From G963664835 sp963664835 (lineage in GTDB: Bacteria; Chloroflexota; UBA6077; FW602-bin22; JBCLEL01), in contig CAXXUG010000020.1 in NCBI GenBank assembly GCA_963664835.2, forward strand, positions 186,001 to 250,000: 64,000 nucleotides of DNA, in the 5' to 3' direction. The translations under genes were made by a program, and so were the position numbers. The notes under the pieces are model-generated. The model had not been told where the DNA came from. It saw only the letters and a list, made by a program, of their open reading frames with translations, and did not search any database. Below, in pieces: positions 8,323 to 16,729 of this stretch (position 1 is its first letter; each line of letters starts with the position of its first letter).

Positions 8323-9939
8323 TGTCGATGGCCAGCGAAAATGTCCGCCCAAGTGGCCAGCATAAATGTCACCCGTACTGCTAGTGATGGTATCAGATCA
8401 TCCCCTCTTCAACGCGGAGCGCTTCATGGGCGGACTCTCAGCCTCCATGTACTTCTTCGCCGTGTCCCGGTGGATGCCCACTTCCCTGGCGACAGCTCGA
8501 ATCGACAATCCCCCGCGCTTCGCCTTCTGCACAGCGTTCCACCTTGCTTTCTGGAGTGGGGTGGGCTTCCTATGTCGCATGGCAACGGCTTTGCGGACTC
8601 TGATTGCACCGTTTGCTTCTACCGTGTCGATCCCGGCGTCGAGTCCTGCCAGGGTCGCCTCCCAGCGCCTGCCCAGTCCGTTGAGGCCGCGATATGGGGG
8701 TAGCTCGTGTGAGGAAGAGCCGTTGAATCTTCTGAGTATGCCTGGGCGGGGTGGCGCCTCCTGGCTAGGGATTATCGCTCCCTGGTAACGGACAGCCAGT
8801 TGGCCATCCAAGCCTTCCAAGACCTCAACCACCGTTCCGGCGTAGCTGGGTCGTTCCATACCTGGCAGCAGCTGAAGCGTGCGCCAGCGATACTTCACCG
8901 TGTTGTCCCTGGCCACTCTGCGGTTGTGTTTGAAGCAGAGCACCGTATCGATGCACACTCCCGATCCCAACGGGCGGTAGGCAGCCTCAGGGTGCTGCGC
9001 CGGCACTCCGAAGCGAGCGTTGAAGCGGACAAGGAAGTCCTTCAGCACGACGTTGGCCTCCTCGATGGTGGTTGCGCCTGCAAGCCGAAGCTCTGCCACC
9101 AGCCTGTCCTGGAGGGTTCCGGCAGTCCGCTCCACTCTGCCCTTCGCCTGAGGTGACAGCGCGAACACCATCTGTATTCCCAACTCGTCCATCGCGCGGC
9201 TGAACTGCGTCGGTGCACCGACGAGCCCGGCCCCGGACACATTCTTGAAGACGGAGTGTCGGTCGGTGTAGAGGGCAATGGGTATTCCGTAGCGCTGTAT
9301 CAGACCCCTCATCAGGCGGAAGTAATCGCGGGTGTTCTCCTGCTCGCAGAACAGGGCATTAACCACGATGCCCGTGGCGTCGTCCACCGCCAGCAGCAGC
9401 GCGAAGGCCGAACCATCCTCTCCCAACCATCGGTGATGGCTGCCGTCGATCTGTATCAGCATGCCCTTGCGCGGCATCCGCTGCCGGCGGACACGGTGTC
9501 GCGGTGGCCGGCGCCGGCGCGGGCTCTTCAGGCCGGCTCCAACCAGTATGCGCCGCAGCGTAGTTCTGCCTATATCTATGCCTTCGCGCTCCCTGAGTAA
9601 CTCGCTCAGGTGAGTGTGGTTCGTCTTCGGGTACCGGGTCTGAGCAAGGCGCAGTACCTCCGCCCTTGACGCCTCCGATGTCAGGTTGGGTGCTCGGCGT
9701 CCACGATGTCCGTGAGCGAGTGCGGCTGCGCCCTCCTCCCTGTACGCCGCCAGGATGCGCCTGGTGTGGCGCGTGCTCACTCCCATCAGAGTCGCCGCTT
9801 GGTCCAGAGTCATATGCTCTGCCAATAAGCTGTTGAGTACCTGAAGCCTTGCCTGCTCTCTCTGGTTCAATGTCACATTCTCCATAATGTGACATTCTTG
9901 CTGGCCAGTTAGTGAGGACGTTTATGCTGGCCATCAACA
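8323..9939 (-). mobile_element. insertion sequence copy 1, ISNCY/IS1202-like, 1617 bp
   Basis: Ends are TGT(C/T)GATGGCCAGC in inverted orientation, and the insertion is flanked by a perfect 7-bp duplication CGAGTAA. Each end carries two tandem copies of a TGGCCAGC(A/G)-A/T-rich-ATGTC motif, likely transposase binding sites. The element holds one transposase gene. A second copy lies at 59761-61378 in the opposite orientation with a different target duplication. The lengths differ by one base: CGTCCTCACT here against CGTCCCTCACT there, next to the 5' end of the transposase gene. Confidence 0.93.
8398..9885 (-). CDS. DDE transposase, ISNCY/IS1202-like (copy 1)
   Basis: 495 residues. N-terminal helix-turn-helix (about 25-60: TLDQAATLMGVSTRHTRRIL), then a DDE integrase core with D147 (IQIDGSHHRW), D208 (LYTDRHSVF) and E252 (KGRVERTAG). 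A second helix-turn-helix of IstA flavour sits at the C-terminus (SIRAVAREVGIHRDTAKKYM, ~461-480). The enzyme cuts and joins the element ends. The ATG lies 50 bp inside the right end. It is nearly identical to the other copy, except for a dense cluster of differences at residues ~392-400 in the linker before the C-terminal helix-turn-helix. Confidence 0.93.
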   Translation of the reverse strand: MENVTLNQREQARLQVLNSLLAEHMTLDQAATLMGVSTRHTRRILAAYREEGAAALAHGHRGRRAPNLTSEASRAEVLRLAQTRYPKTNHTHLSELLREREGIDIGRTTLRRILVGAGLKSPRRRRPPRHRVRRQRMPRKGMLIQIDGSHHRWLGEDGSAFALLLAVDDATGIVVNALFCEQENTRDYFRLMRGLIQRYGIPIALYTDRHSVFKNVSGAGLVGAPTQFSRAMDELGIQMVFALSPQAKGRVERTAGTLQDRLVAELRLAGATTIEEANVVLKDFLVRFNARFGVPAQHPEAAYRPLGSGVCIDTVLCFKHNRRVARDNTVKYRWRTLQLLPGMERPSYAGTVVEVLEGLDGQLAVRYQGAIIPSQEAPPRPGILRRFNGSSSHELPPYRGLNGLGRRWEATLAGLDAGIDTVEANGAIRVRKAVAMRHRKPTPLQKARWNAVQKAKRGGLSIRAVAREVGIHRDTAKKYMEAESPPMKRSALKRG

Positions 9940-10083
9940 CGAGTAAGGAAGAAGTAATTCCACCCTATGACTTTCAATCTGGTTCATTGTGGGTACTCCC
10001 AAATCAAGATCTGTTAGGCTGACAACACGCTGGATTCGCAATAAAAGGGTTTTTTCAACGGGTGAATTAGCCGGAGGTTGTGC

Positions 10084-10533
10084 GTGAGGCTGCCTGTCCA
10101 AGTACTTGTCTATCTCGCCAAAGCGTGTGAAAGCGATTGGGAATACCTCCTGCTACGACGTATACCGAGAATCGGCGGCTTTTGGCAGGGAGTTACAGGC
10201 GCCCCAGAAGAAGGAGAGGGAATCGCTCAAGCGGCCCAGCGCGAAGTCCTGGAAGAGACCAGATTCAGCCCCGACGCGGTGGAGTCGATAGGGTATTCCT
10301 ACCGGTTTCCGGTGGAAGATGAATGGCGGCATCTATATGACCCGCATGTTAAGAGTATTGTTGAGCACGTCTTTGTGGCAGAGACGGCAGGCGGGGATCC
10401 TGAACTATCCTGGGAGCACGATAGCTGGCGGTGGTGCACGATTGAAGAGGCTGCCGGCCTGTTGAAATATCCAAACAATCTAGAAGCTCTGAGACGATGC
10501 GCCTCATTTCTTTCAAACAGACCCGTGAGCTAG
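10084..10533 (+). CDS. Nudix hydrolase
   Basis: About 149 residues. The Nudix box is complete: G-x5-E-x7-REVLEET (residues ~39-61, beginning GAPEEGEG). Family members hydrolyse nucleoside diphosphate derivatives; the length and the conserved early W-E-Y-L-L-L-R-R pattern resemble dATP / dihydroneopterin-triphosphate pyrophosphatases (NudB-like), but substrate cannot be fixed. I placed the start at GTG 10084, six bases after CCGGAGG; a TTG at 10078 is too close to that site. It is convergent with the alpha/beta hydrolase. Confidence 0.85.
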   Translation: MRLPVQVLVYLAKACESDWEYLLLRRIPRIGGFWQGVTGAPEEGEGIAQAAQREVLEETRFSPDAVESIGYSYRFPVEDEWRHLYDPHVKSIVEHVFVAETAGGDPELSWEHDSWRWCTIEEAAGLLKYPNNLEALRRCASFLSNRPVS

Positions 10534-10543
10534 CGTCGGGAAA

Positions 10544-11560
10544 CTAGGTCCCAGACAGCAAAGACTGAATTGCATCTATCACCAGCTCCGGATTGTCTGT
10601 GTGGACGTAGTGACTGCTTCGCTCGGCTATCACCCAGGTGCTATCGGTGGATCTCTGCAATAGGCCGGCCTGGATGTCCAGCCAAATATCTTGCATCCAT
10701 TGAAGAGAGGGGTCTTGCTCCAGATCCACCAGGTTGCCGGTGATCACTATCAGAGGTATGTCTCCGAGTTGGATGGGTGGACCGCCCTTCGTCAGGGGCT
10801 CATCGGCCATCGCGCCTTCGGCCCTCAGAGCGGTGCAGCCACGGGTTTGGTGGAAGGCGGCCGCTATAGCTGCTTGGGCCCGCTCCGAGAGCACTGGGAA
10901 GGCTCCGGCACGGGCATCGCCCAAACCGAGCAAACGCATGATACCGACGGGTGCAAGTACCTGGCAGACACTGTAGATGAGTCCGGCCGATTGATTCGAC
11001 TCGATTATGGAGCTTGGCAATGCCATGAACTGCCCCTCGACGGAGGAATCGACCAGGACAACTCCAACGGTTTCCTGGGGATAGTTGCCGGCGAATTTGC
11101 GCGCGATCAATCCCCCGATCGAGTGGCCGACCACGACATATGGACCTTGCTCTTCGGCGTTCAGCAGAAGCTGGCGGAGCATCGTCACATGCGCGTCTAC
11201 GGTTGGCGACATGACAGGGTGGGAGTCGGACGACCCCAACCCAGGACGGTCATAAGTGCACACCCGAGTCGACTGTCCGATACTCTGCTGAATCGGATCC
11301 CAAATGGCCCAGAAATCACCCGCTCCGCCGATCAATACGACGGTAGGCGACCCTTGGCCGGTGCAGTAGAGATGTAGTTTATAGCCTCCCATATCGACGA
11401 GAGTGCCGGGAGGTGGATTGGCTCGCTCGTCCGCCGCGCTGCTCAGGTTCTGGTATATCGCGCCGGTGACCAATAGTGCCGCGATCACCGCGATGACAAT
11501 GCCAAGGCGTTTCGGTGGACGGAGCCGGGCAAGCAAACCGGCGATTGCCTTAATAGTCAT
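10544..11560 (-). CDS. membrane-anchored alpha/beta hydrolase
   Basis: 338 residues. One N-terminal hydrophobic helix (about 19-36) anchors or exports the protein. The alpha/beta-hydrolase fold shows GGAGDFWAIW (oxyanion region), YDRPGLGSS, the nucleophile elbow GHSIGG, and a late SSHYVHTDNPE carrying the catalytic His. The substrate is unknown; the family includes esterases, lipases and haloalkane-type enzymes. The ATG is preceded by CCGGAGAG. Confidence 0.82.
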   Translation of the reverse strand: MTIKAIAGLLARLRPPKRLGIVIAVIAALLVTGAIYQNLSSAADERANPPPGTLVDMGGYKLHLYCTGQGSPTVVLIGGAGDFWAIWDPIQQSIGQSTRVCTYDRPGLGSSDSHPVMSPTVDAHVTMLRQLLLNAEEQGPYVVVGHSIGGLIARKFAGNYPQETVGVVLVDSSVEGQFMALPSSIIESNQSAGLIYSVCQVLAPVGIMRLLGLGDARAGAFPVLSERAQAAIAAAFHQTRGCTALRAEGAMADEPLTKGGPPIQLGDIPLIVITGNLVDLEQDPSLQWMQDIWLDIQAGLLQRSTDSTWVIAERSSHYVHTDNPELVIDAIQSLLSGT

Positions 11561-12113
11561 ATGTGGACTCTCCGGTCAGTAGTCGGTCACTGTGTTCACA
11601 AGAGGTGGGTTAGGTGCAAGCTAGTATATTGTCTGCGAGCTTCGCAGTGGAGTTGCCGATGGCCTTGCGATGGCCACATAAGGGGATGAAAATGGTGGGA
11701 CGCCAAATAGCGGCAGTTAGGGGATTCATCAAGATTTCATAGCAATCACCCATCCCGGCTGGCGCCGGCACACCAAGGGATGAAAAACCGTAGGCGTGTG
11801 TTGGTTCAGCGAATTGCCACGATCGGTTCTGCCACTCCCCAACCCGACCGCGGCGGGGGACAAGCCCCCGCCCTACATTGGCTTTGGGGAGAATTTCGCC
11901 GATTCTTCGACTGACGTGTTGTCGCGCGGGATTCGTGCCTGCGCGGGAATGACGATTTCGGGGATTGGTGGGATTCGAAGTCGCGATTGAAGGCCCGTAA
12001 CATCATTTTCGTGCCAATGACTGTGAAAAGCTCCCGCCGAAATAGTTTGTTAACAGGACCTAGTTTCCTGGTACCATACGGCCAATGTTCTCCCACACGG
12101 TTGGTCTAGAAGA
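11561..12113. other. intergenic region with several dispersed repeats
   Basis: No gene is supported. Bases 11657-11685 contain a TGGCCTTGCGATGGCCACAT palindrome-like repeat (related copies near 51997 and, inverted, 55296). A GGCGGGGGACAAGCCCCCGCC repeat core lies near 11848-11881. A GGGATTCGTGCCTGCGCGGG inverted repeat lies near 11928. The promoter of the following SDR operon must lie at the right end. Confidence 0.5.
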
Positions 12114-12923
12114 TTGAGCGGCGCAGAATCATCACCCAGCGACATTCCGATTCAACATCGAGCCCAATTTGACCTGTCCGGCCAAGTCGCGCTTGTTACG
12201 GGCGCGAGTCGGGGCATCGGGCTTGCGATCGCGCTGGCGTTGGCGGAAGCCGGGGCCGATCTTGCGCTCGTTGCGCGTAACCGCGAGCTACTCGAGCAGG
12301 CCAGGCAGCGAATCGAACGAGCCGGCCGGCGGGCCTCGGTCACAGTAGCCGACGTGAGCCGGAGCGAAGACGCGCAACGGATGGTACGCGAGTGCGTGGA
12401 AGAGCACGACCGCCTGGACGCGTTTGTCCACTCGGCCGGCATCAGTCCTTACTTCAAGCGGGCGGAACGGCTGGCCGAGAGGGAGTGGACGGAGGTCATT
12501 CATAGCAACCTGACTGGGGCATTTCTCTGCAACCAGGCAGCCGGCCGGCAGATGATTTCGGCGGGTCGAGGAGGGCGCATCGTGAACATCGTGTCGATTG
12601 GGGCCAGAGTCGGTTTGCCGCGGCTGGCGGCCTACTGCACGGCGAAGGCCGGGGTCGAATCGCTCACCCGTGTGCTGGCCCTGGAGTGGGCCCAACATAA
12701 TATACTTGTGAACGCAATCGGGCCGGCCTACGTGGCTACGGACATGAGCAAGGGTCTACAAAAGAACCCACGGCTGAACAAAGCCATTGTGGACCAAACA
12801 CCGGTGGGACGTATTGGCCAACCGAACGAGGTAGCCGGCTTGGCGGTCTACCTCGCGTCGCCGGCCGCGAGCTACGTCACCGGTCAGACCTTTTTTGTCG
12901 ACGGCGGCTGGCTGGCCCAATGA
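12114..12923 (+). CDS. short-chain dehydrogenase/reductase
   Basis: 269 residues with the classical SDR pattern: cofactor loop TGASRGIG (~29-36), AFVHSAGIS in place of NNAG, catalytic S of VNIVSIGARVG, and Y-x-x-x-K in AAYCTAKAGVESL. The C-terminus AASYVTGQTFFVDGGW is typical of FabG / gluconate 5-dehydrogenase-like enzymes. NAD(P)-dependent oxidation or reduction of an alcohol or keto group is expected. The start is TTG after a weak AGAAG. It leads a three-gene run with a nucleotidyltransferase and an E1-alpha subunit. Confidence 0.85.
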   Translation: MSGAESSPSDIPIQHRAQFDLSGQVALVTGASRGIGLAIALALAEAGADLALVARNRELLEQARQRIERAGRRASVTVADVSRSEDAQRMVRECVEEHDRLDAFVHSAGISPYFKRAERLAEREWTEVIHSNLTGAFLCNQAAGRQMISAGRGGRIVNIVSIGARVGLPRLAAYCTAKAGVESLTRVLALEWAQHNILVNAIGPAYVATDMSKGLQKNPRLNKAIVDQTPVGRIGQPNEVAGLAVYLASPAASYVTGQTFFVDGGWLAQ

Positions 12924-12948
12924 TTTCCAGGATGGGGGATCGTCTCAG

Positions 12949-13656
12949 ATGAACCAGGTCAAACACGCGATTATTCTCGCCGGCGGCAAGGGCGAGAGGC
13001 TTCGTCCGCTCACGGATGGACGGCCGAAATCGATGGTCGAGGTCGGCGGTGTTCCGATCCTTGACTACCAGTTGAGTGCCCTGAGAGACGCCGGGGTCGA
13101 AGAGGTAGTGCTCGCCGTGAGCTACCTCAGGGAAGTCATACAAGACCACGTCGGCAACGGCGACGGACACGGCATCAAGGCCACCTACTCGGTGGAAGAG
13201 ACTCCGCTGGGCAGGGGCGGAGCGATCAAACAGGCGATGAAGCAGTTAGGGACTGATTGGGAGGACGCGATCGCCCAGAACGGGGATGAACTCAGGCAGG
13301 TGGACTTCGAGGCATTCATTGGTCTGCACCGCGATCGGAACGCGATAGCAACCGTCCTTGTGGCCCCTCTGAGAAGCCCATACGGTATCGTGGATTTCAA
13401 CGAGAACGACGAAATCCTGGGATTCAGGGAGAAGCCGGCGCTGCCGTTCTGGTTGAACGCCGGCATGTACGTGATGAGCCGAGAGATCGAGCCGCTGCTG
13501 CCGGACATCGGCGATCACGAGGACGAGACATTTCCATATCTGCCGAGGGAGAGATTCCTGGCATTCAAGAGCCGGGGCTACTGGCGAGGCATAGACACGG
13601 TCAAGGACGTGAACGAGGCCGAAAGAGAAGTCGCTGAGATCTTCGGCCGGCGGTGA
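12949..13656 (+). CDS. sugar-phosphate nucleotidyltransferase (NDP-sugar pyrophosphorylase)
   Basis: 235 residues from the ATG at 12949, preceded by GATGGGGGAT. The N-terminal signature ILAGGKGERLRPLT, then RPKSMVEVGG, binds the nucleotide and sugar phosphate; NGDELRQ and WLNAGMYVM follow in the usual order. The protein is the short form without a left-handed beta-helix domain, similar to mannose-1-phosphate guanylyltransferase or glucose-1-phosphate transferases; the sugar cannot be named. It is 25 bp after the SDR gene and 6 bp before the E1-alpha gene. Confidence 0.83.
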   Translation: MNQVKHAIILAGGKGERLRPLTDGRPKSMVEVGGVPILDYQLSALRDAGVEEVVLAVSYLREVIQDHVGNGDGHGIKATYSVEETPLGRGGAIKQAMKQLGTDWEDAIAQNGDELRQVDFEAFIGLHRDRNAIATVLVAPLRSPYGIVDFNENDEILGFREKPALPFWLNAGMYVMSREIEPLLPDIGDHEDETFPYLPRERFLAFKSRGYWRGIDTVKDVNEAEREVAEIFGRR

Positions 13657-13662
13657 GGGCCT

Positions 13663-14628
13663 TTGACGGAATCGACTAGCAAGCAAATCGAGATGTTCCG
13701 GCTTATGTACCTGTGCCGGCATCTCGAGGCGGTCTGTTGCAGGCTGAACCCGCGCTGGTTTCCGGCCGAGGGCGAAGAGGCGACGATAGTAGGCGCGTTC
13801 TACGGGCTACGCTCTGACGATTTCATCTCTCCACACTATCGCGGGCCGTTCACCCCTTACCTGCTCAAGGGCGCTTCGATGGCGCGGCTGATCGGGCAGG
13901 CGATGGCGAAGTCAATTGGCTACTCGCGGGGTCGGTCGGTCGCTTTTACGGGCCCGGCCGGAGACAACGCGGCGCCATGGGTAGCCGGCGACCTCGGTAC
14001 GAGCCTGTCGGTGGCGGTTGGCGCTGCGCTGAGCTTCAGCATGGACCGCGAAGCCGGGAACGGCGCCGGCGACCGGGTATCGCTGGTGACGTTCGGCGAC
14101 GGCACTGCGAACCGGGGCGACTTCCACGAGGCGATCAACTTGGCTGCTGTCTGGAAGGTGCCGGCGGTATTCGTCTGCCAGAACAACTGCTACGCAATCT
14201 CACAGCACGTTTCGACCTATATCCCCGGTCCTTCGATCGCCGCCCGCGCGGCCGGCTACGGAATACCCGGCGTCGCGGTCGATGGCAACGACGTGCTGGC
14301 GGTGCACGAAGCCGTGCAAGAGGCAGTCAGCCGGGCGAGGGCCGGCGAGGGTCCGAGCCTGATCGAGGCGCAGACGTACCGGCTCGGCGGGCACTGGGCG
14401 GAGGATCCAAGCCATTACCGCTCGCCGGACGAGGTAGGGGAGTGGCGCAAGAGGGACCCGCTTGTACTGCAACGCCGGCGGTTGCTCGCGGCCGGCGCGG
14501 TCGAAGATGAGCTACGAACGCTGGAAACGCGCGTGGAAACCGAGATAGAGGCAGCGGTTGAGGAGGCCCAGCAGGCGCCGGACCCCGGTCGGGCCGACCT
14601 GGGCATCGGTGAGGCGCTGGCGCACTAG
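13663..14628 (+). CDS. thiamine-pyrophosphate-dependent dehydrogenase E1 component, alpha subunit
   Basis: 321 residues. The TPP/Mg motif GDGTANRGDFHEA ... QNN is intact (~140-175), and the phosphorylation-loop region YRLGGHWAEDPSHYRS is recognisable. The family is pyruvate / branched-chain / acetoin dehydrogenase E1 alpha, which normally needs a beta subunit. None is encoded here: the next gene is an epimerase on the other strand. The start is a TTG; the first in-frame ATG is 15 codons in. It may pair with a beta subunit elsewhere. Confidence 0.83.
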   Translation: MTESTSKQIEMFRLMYLCRHLEAVCCRLNPRWFPAEGEEATIVGAFYGLRSDDFISPHYRGPFTPYLLKGASMARLIGQAMAKSIGYSRGRSVAFTGPAGDNAAPWVAGDLGTSLSVAVGAALSFSMDREAGNGAGDRVSLVTFGDGTANRGDFHEAINLAAVWKVPAVFVCQNNCYAISQHVSTYIPGPSIAARAAGYGIPGVAVDGNDVLAVHEAVQEAVSRARAGEGPSLIEAQTYRLGGHWAEDPSHYRSPDEVGEWRKRDPLVLQRRRLLAAGAVEDELRTLETRVETEIEAAVEEAQQAPDPGRADLGIGEALAH

Positions 14629-14659
14629 ACTATGTGCGCGCCGTGGCTACGTCGAGCGT

Positions 14660-15490
14660 TCAGGTGAGAAGCCGGCGAATATCGTCGGCGTATTTCACCT
14701 CGGAATCGTCCTGAGGCGCATAGCCAATAACCCGGCGGGCATTGACGATGCTCCAGAAGGCGCGAGCGTTTCCAGAAATCCCGTAGAAGACCTGGAAGGG
14801 TATGCCCCACTCGTTGTCTATGTGATCAGTCTCGATCGACCTTACGATCAGTTGGCCGAGGTCCCGGGGGCTGATGTATGCGCCGAGATCACGCCTGTAG
14901 GTAACCGGGTCGCCCTCGTATTTGCGGTCGATAATCTCACGTGGGGCGCCGATCCTGATCTGCACGACCTCGAGCTTTCGTCCCTGCGATCCGCTGGCGT
15001 AAACGAAACCGAGATGCTCGTAGGCCTCCTTGGCCCAGCCATAGAAATTGTCGCTGAGAGGTTTCGTCCGGTCAGGATCGACGCGATCCATAAAGCCCTC
15101 GTGGATGAGATGCTCGTACCAATCGGCGGCGTGGTTGGAACTGGCAACGACCACGCGCCGGACTCCCTCCTCGAGGGCCAACTGGTAGACGTTGAAGGCC
15201 AGATCGAGGTTGGCCCGCTCGGCGAGGTAGCGTTCGGTGGCGTCGTCGCTGTGCCGGCGCGCCGAGTTGTAGGCCAGGTGAACCACGGCATCGAGGTCGG
15301 AGAAGAGGTGGCGATGGCGCTCAAGGTCGAGGTGGGAGAGGTCATGGACGACGACATCGGGCACCTTCTCGCCCTGCCGGTTGGTGTCGCGCACGTCGGT
15401 CAGCCGCAACTCATAACGCTCGCGGAGGGCCGGCAGCAGTTGGCGGGCGACGTAGCCGGCGGCGCCGGTCACCAGAATTCTTCTTCTCAA
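14660..15490 (-). CDS. NAD-dependent epimerase/dehydratase (uronate dehydrogenase-like)
   Basis: 276 residues, extended-SDR type: TGAAGYVARQLLPAL (NAD loop), LVHLAYNS-like segment at ~68-75, S in VVASSNHA, and Y-G-W-A-K (YxxxK). The short length and the segment SSNHAADWYE resemble uronate dehydrogenases, which oxidise hexuronic acids; epimerase function is the alternative. Divergence from its neighbour is not applicable: it converges with the E1-alpha gene and is followed upstream on the same strand by the DUF5615 gene. Confidence 0.78.
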   Translation of the reverse strand: MRRRILVTGAAGYVARQLLPALRERYELRLTDVRDTNRQGEKVPDVVVHDLSHLDLERHRHLFSDLDAVVHLAYNSARRHSDDATERYLAERANLDLAFNVYQLALEEGVRRVVVASSNHAADWYEHLIHEGFMDRVDPDRTKPLSDNFYGWAKEAYEHLGFVYASGSQGRKLEVVQIRIGAPREIIDRKYEGDPVTYRRDLGAYISPRDLGQLIVRSIETDHIDNEWGIPFQVFYGISGNARAFWSIVNARRVIGYAPQDDSEVKYADDIRRLLT

Positions 15491-15512
15491 ATCAATGCTC
15501 CCTGCGGGGTTA

Positions 15513-15968
15513 CTACAAATCGAACGGCAATACTAACTGGGTCGCGGGACTGTCGACTGAGGCCGAATCTGCCAGCCGGCCTGTCAGCTGGGGGCCGGAC
15601 CGAGGCCGGCTGCCTCCGGCGTGGCTGACGTTTATGAGCGAGGGCCCGTCGCCGGCGGCCTGGAGCCAACTTTCGGCCTTTCTCAGGATCGCGTCGACCA
15701 TCTGCTGCCAGTCCGATGGCGTGGAGGCGCTCCATCTCAGGGAGACGACGGTGAGGCCGTTCTCTACTAGCTCCCCGACGAAAGGGGAGGGCGTACGTCC
15801 CAGATCGAGGGTGATCAGGATCCCGCCGAATTGGAGGACGGAGTGAGCGACGGCGCGATCGCTGATGTCGCCGGCGGCGATGTCGTCGAGGCGACGGATG
15901 TCGAACCGGACGGCTTGTAGAGCTCGCACCACTGGATCAGGAACGCTGGCATCGGCGATAAGGGTCAC
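15513..15968 (-). CDS. DUF5615 PIN-like protein, putative toxin
   Basis: 151 residues. The first ~85 match the DUF5615 PIN-like fold: an N-terminal IADASVPDPVV with a conserved Asp, then GDISDRAV and ILITLDLGR with a further Asp. Such proteins are putative ribonuclease toxins partnered with DUF433 antitoxins. A ~45-residue C-terminal extension has no recognisable motif. The GTG start overlaps the stop of the DUF433 frame (GTGA), so translation is coupled. Confidence 0.72.
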   Translation of the reverse strand: MTLIADASVPDPVVRALQAVRFDIRRLDDIAAGDISDRAVAHSVLQFGGILITLDLGRTPSPFVGELVENGLTVVSLRWSASTPSDWQQMVDAILRKAESWLQAAGDGPSLINVSHAGGSRPRSGPQLTGRLADSASVDSPATQLVLPFDL

Positions 15969-16165
15969 GCTTGCTCCAAGAACTCCTCGTAGGCTATGGC
16001 CGCGTCTACCTGCTCTTTGGTCAGAGACGAATAGGCTTCGCTGGGGTCCTGTCCGCTCCTCCGGGTGAGCAGCACGGCCTGGGTCGGCACTCTTGTGCCG
16101 GCAACGACGGGGGCGCCGGCCAGAACTTCAGGGTCGATCCGCACGTGGCGGAACCCTTTCGGCAC
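15965..16165 (-). CDS. DUF433 antitoxin domain (C-terminal half of a frameshifted HTH-DUF433 gene)
   Basis: 66 residues from a GTG: FRHVRIDPEVLAGAPVVAGT followed by RVPTQ is the DUF433 signature, a small helix-turn-helix-like antitoxin family paired with DUF5615 or PIN toxins. The frame continues upstream with LLEELERDLVPKGF, which is the normal linker of longer DUF433 proteins carrying an N-terminal MerR-like domain. That domain is present in another frame just upstream. The GTG is therefore probably not the native start. Confidence 0.7.
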   Translation of the reverse strand: MPKGFRHVRIDPEVLAGAPVVAGTRVPTQAVLLTRRSGQDPSEAYSSLTKEQVDAAIAYEEFLEQA

Positions 16166-16598
16166 GAGGTCGCGTTCGAGCTCTTCGAGGAGCCCCCGGC
16201 AACAGTGCGACGGCCAGTGTCTGAGCGCCCTGCGAGGCGGAGAACAGTGCGCCAGCCGGATCTCCGGGCAGGATAGCGGCGATCAGGTCCTTGTCCGCAT
16301 AGATGATGGCCTGCAACCAGGCGCCGGGGTCGCCGCCCGCGGCTGCGACAATGTTATCAAGGGCCTGCTTGATCTTTCCAACTGGGAAGCCTTTTTCCCT
16401 CAGGCGGACGATGAGGCGAATCAGGAGGAGATCGCGGTAGGAGTAGACGTTGTGGGACTTGCCGCCGGCGTGGAGGGATACAGAGGGACTGAGCAGGCCG
16501 ACTTTGATCCAGGCCTGGAAGACCTGGGGCCGGACCTTGGCGATGCGCACGATATCGCTCGGCGAGTAGAGGCCGGCGCCCAACCTGTTGGCATCCAC
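16128..16598 (-). CDS. MerR-like HTH domain (N-terminal half of a frameshifted HTH-DUF433 antitoxin)
   Basis: The first ~75 residues form a MerR-type winged helix: YSPSDIVRIAKVRPQVFQAW, then SYRDLLLIRLIVRLREKGF. After VALLPG the frame runs into an unlikely Arg-rich tail. Deleting one base from the C5 run at 16193-16197 (G5 on this strand) joins VALLPG to LLEELERDLVPKGF and the DUF433 domain, giving one ~210-residue protein. The intact form would be an autoregulating antitoxin. I infer one gene with a single-base insertion. Confidence 0.65.
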   Translation of the reverse strand: MDANRLGAGLYSPSDIVRIAKVRPQVFQAWIKVGLLSPSVSLHAGGKSHNVYSYRDLLLIRLIVRLREKGFPVGKIKQALDNIVAAAGGDPGAWLQAIIYADKDLIAAILPGDPAGALFSASQGAQTLAVALLPGAPRRARTRPRAERVPPRADRP

Positions 16599-16729
16599 TA
16601 GCGTTGCGTCCTCCGCATCGCGGGCTCCCTCGGATACTGAGCGGCTAGCGCGGGGTCAAAGCGATTACGGTGGATAGCGTACCATCAACGGCCGGCGGAC
16701 GCTTGGGAGATGTCGCCGGTGGACCAGGG

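Noticed and set aside
14558..15628. 356-residue frame opposite the epimerase gene
   Set aside because: Antisense shadow; the other strand encodes a full SDR fold with NAD loop and YxxxK.
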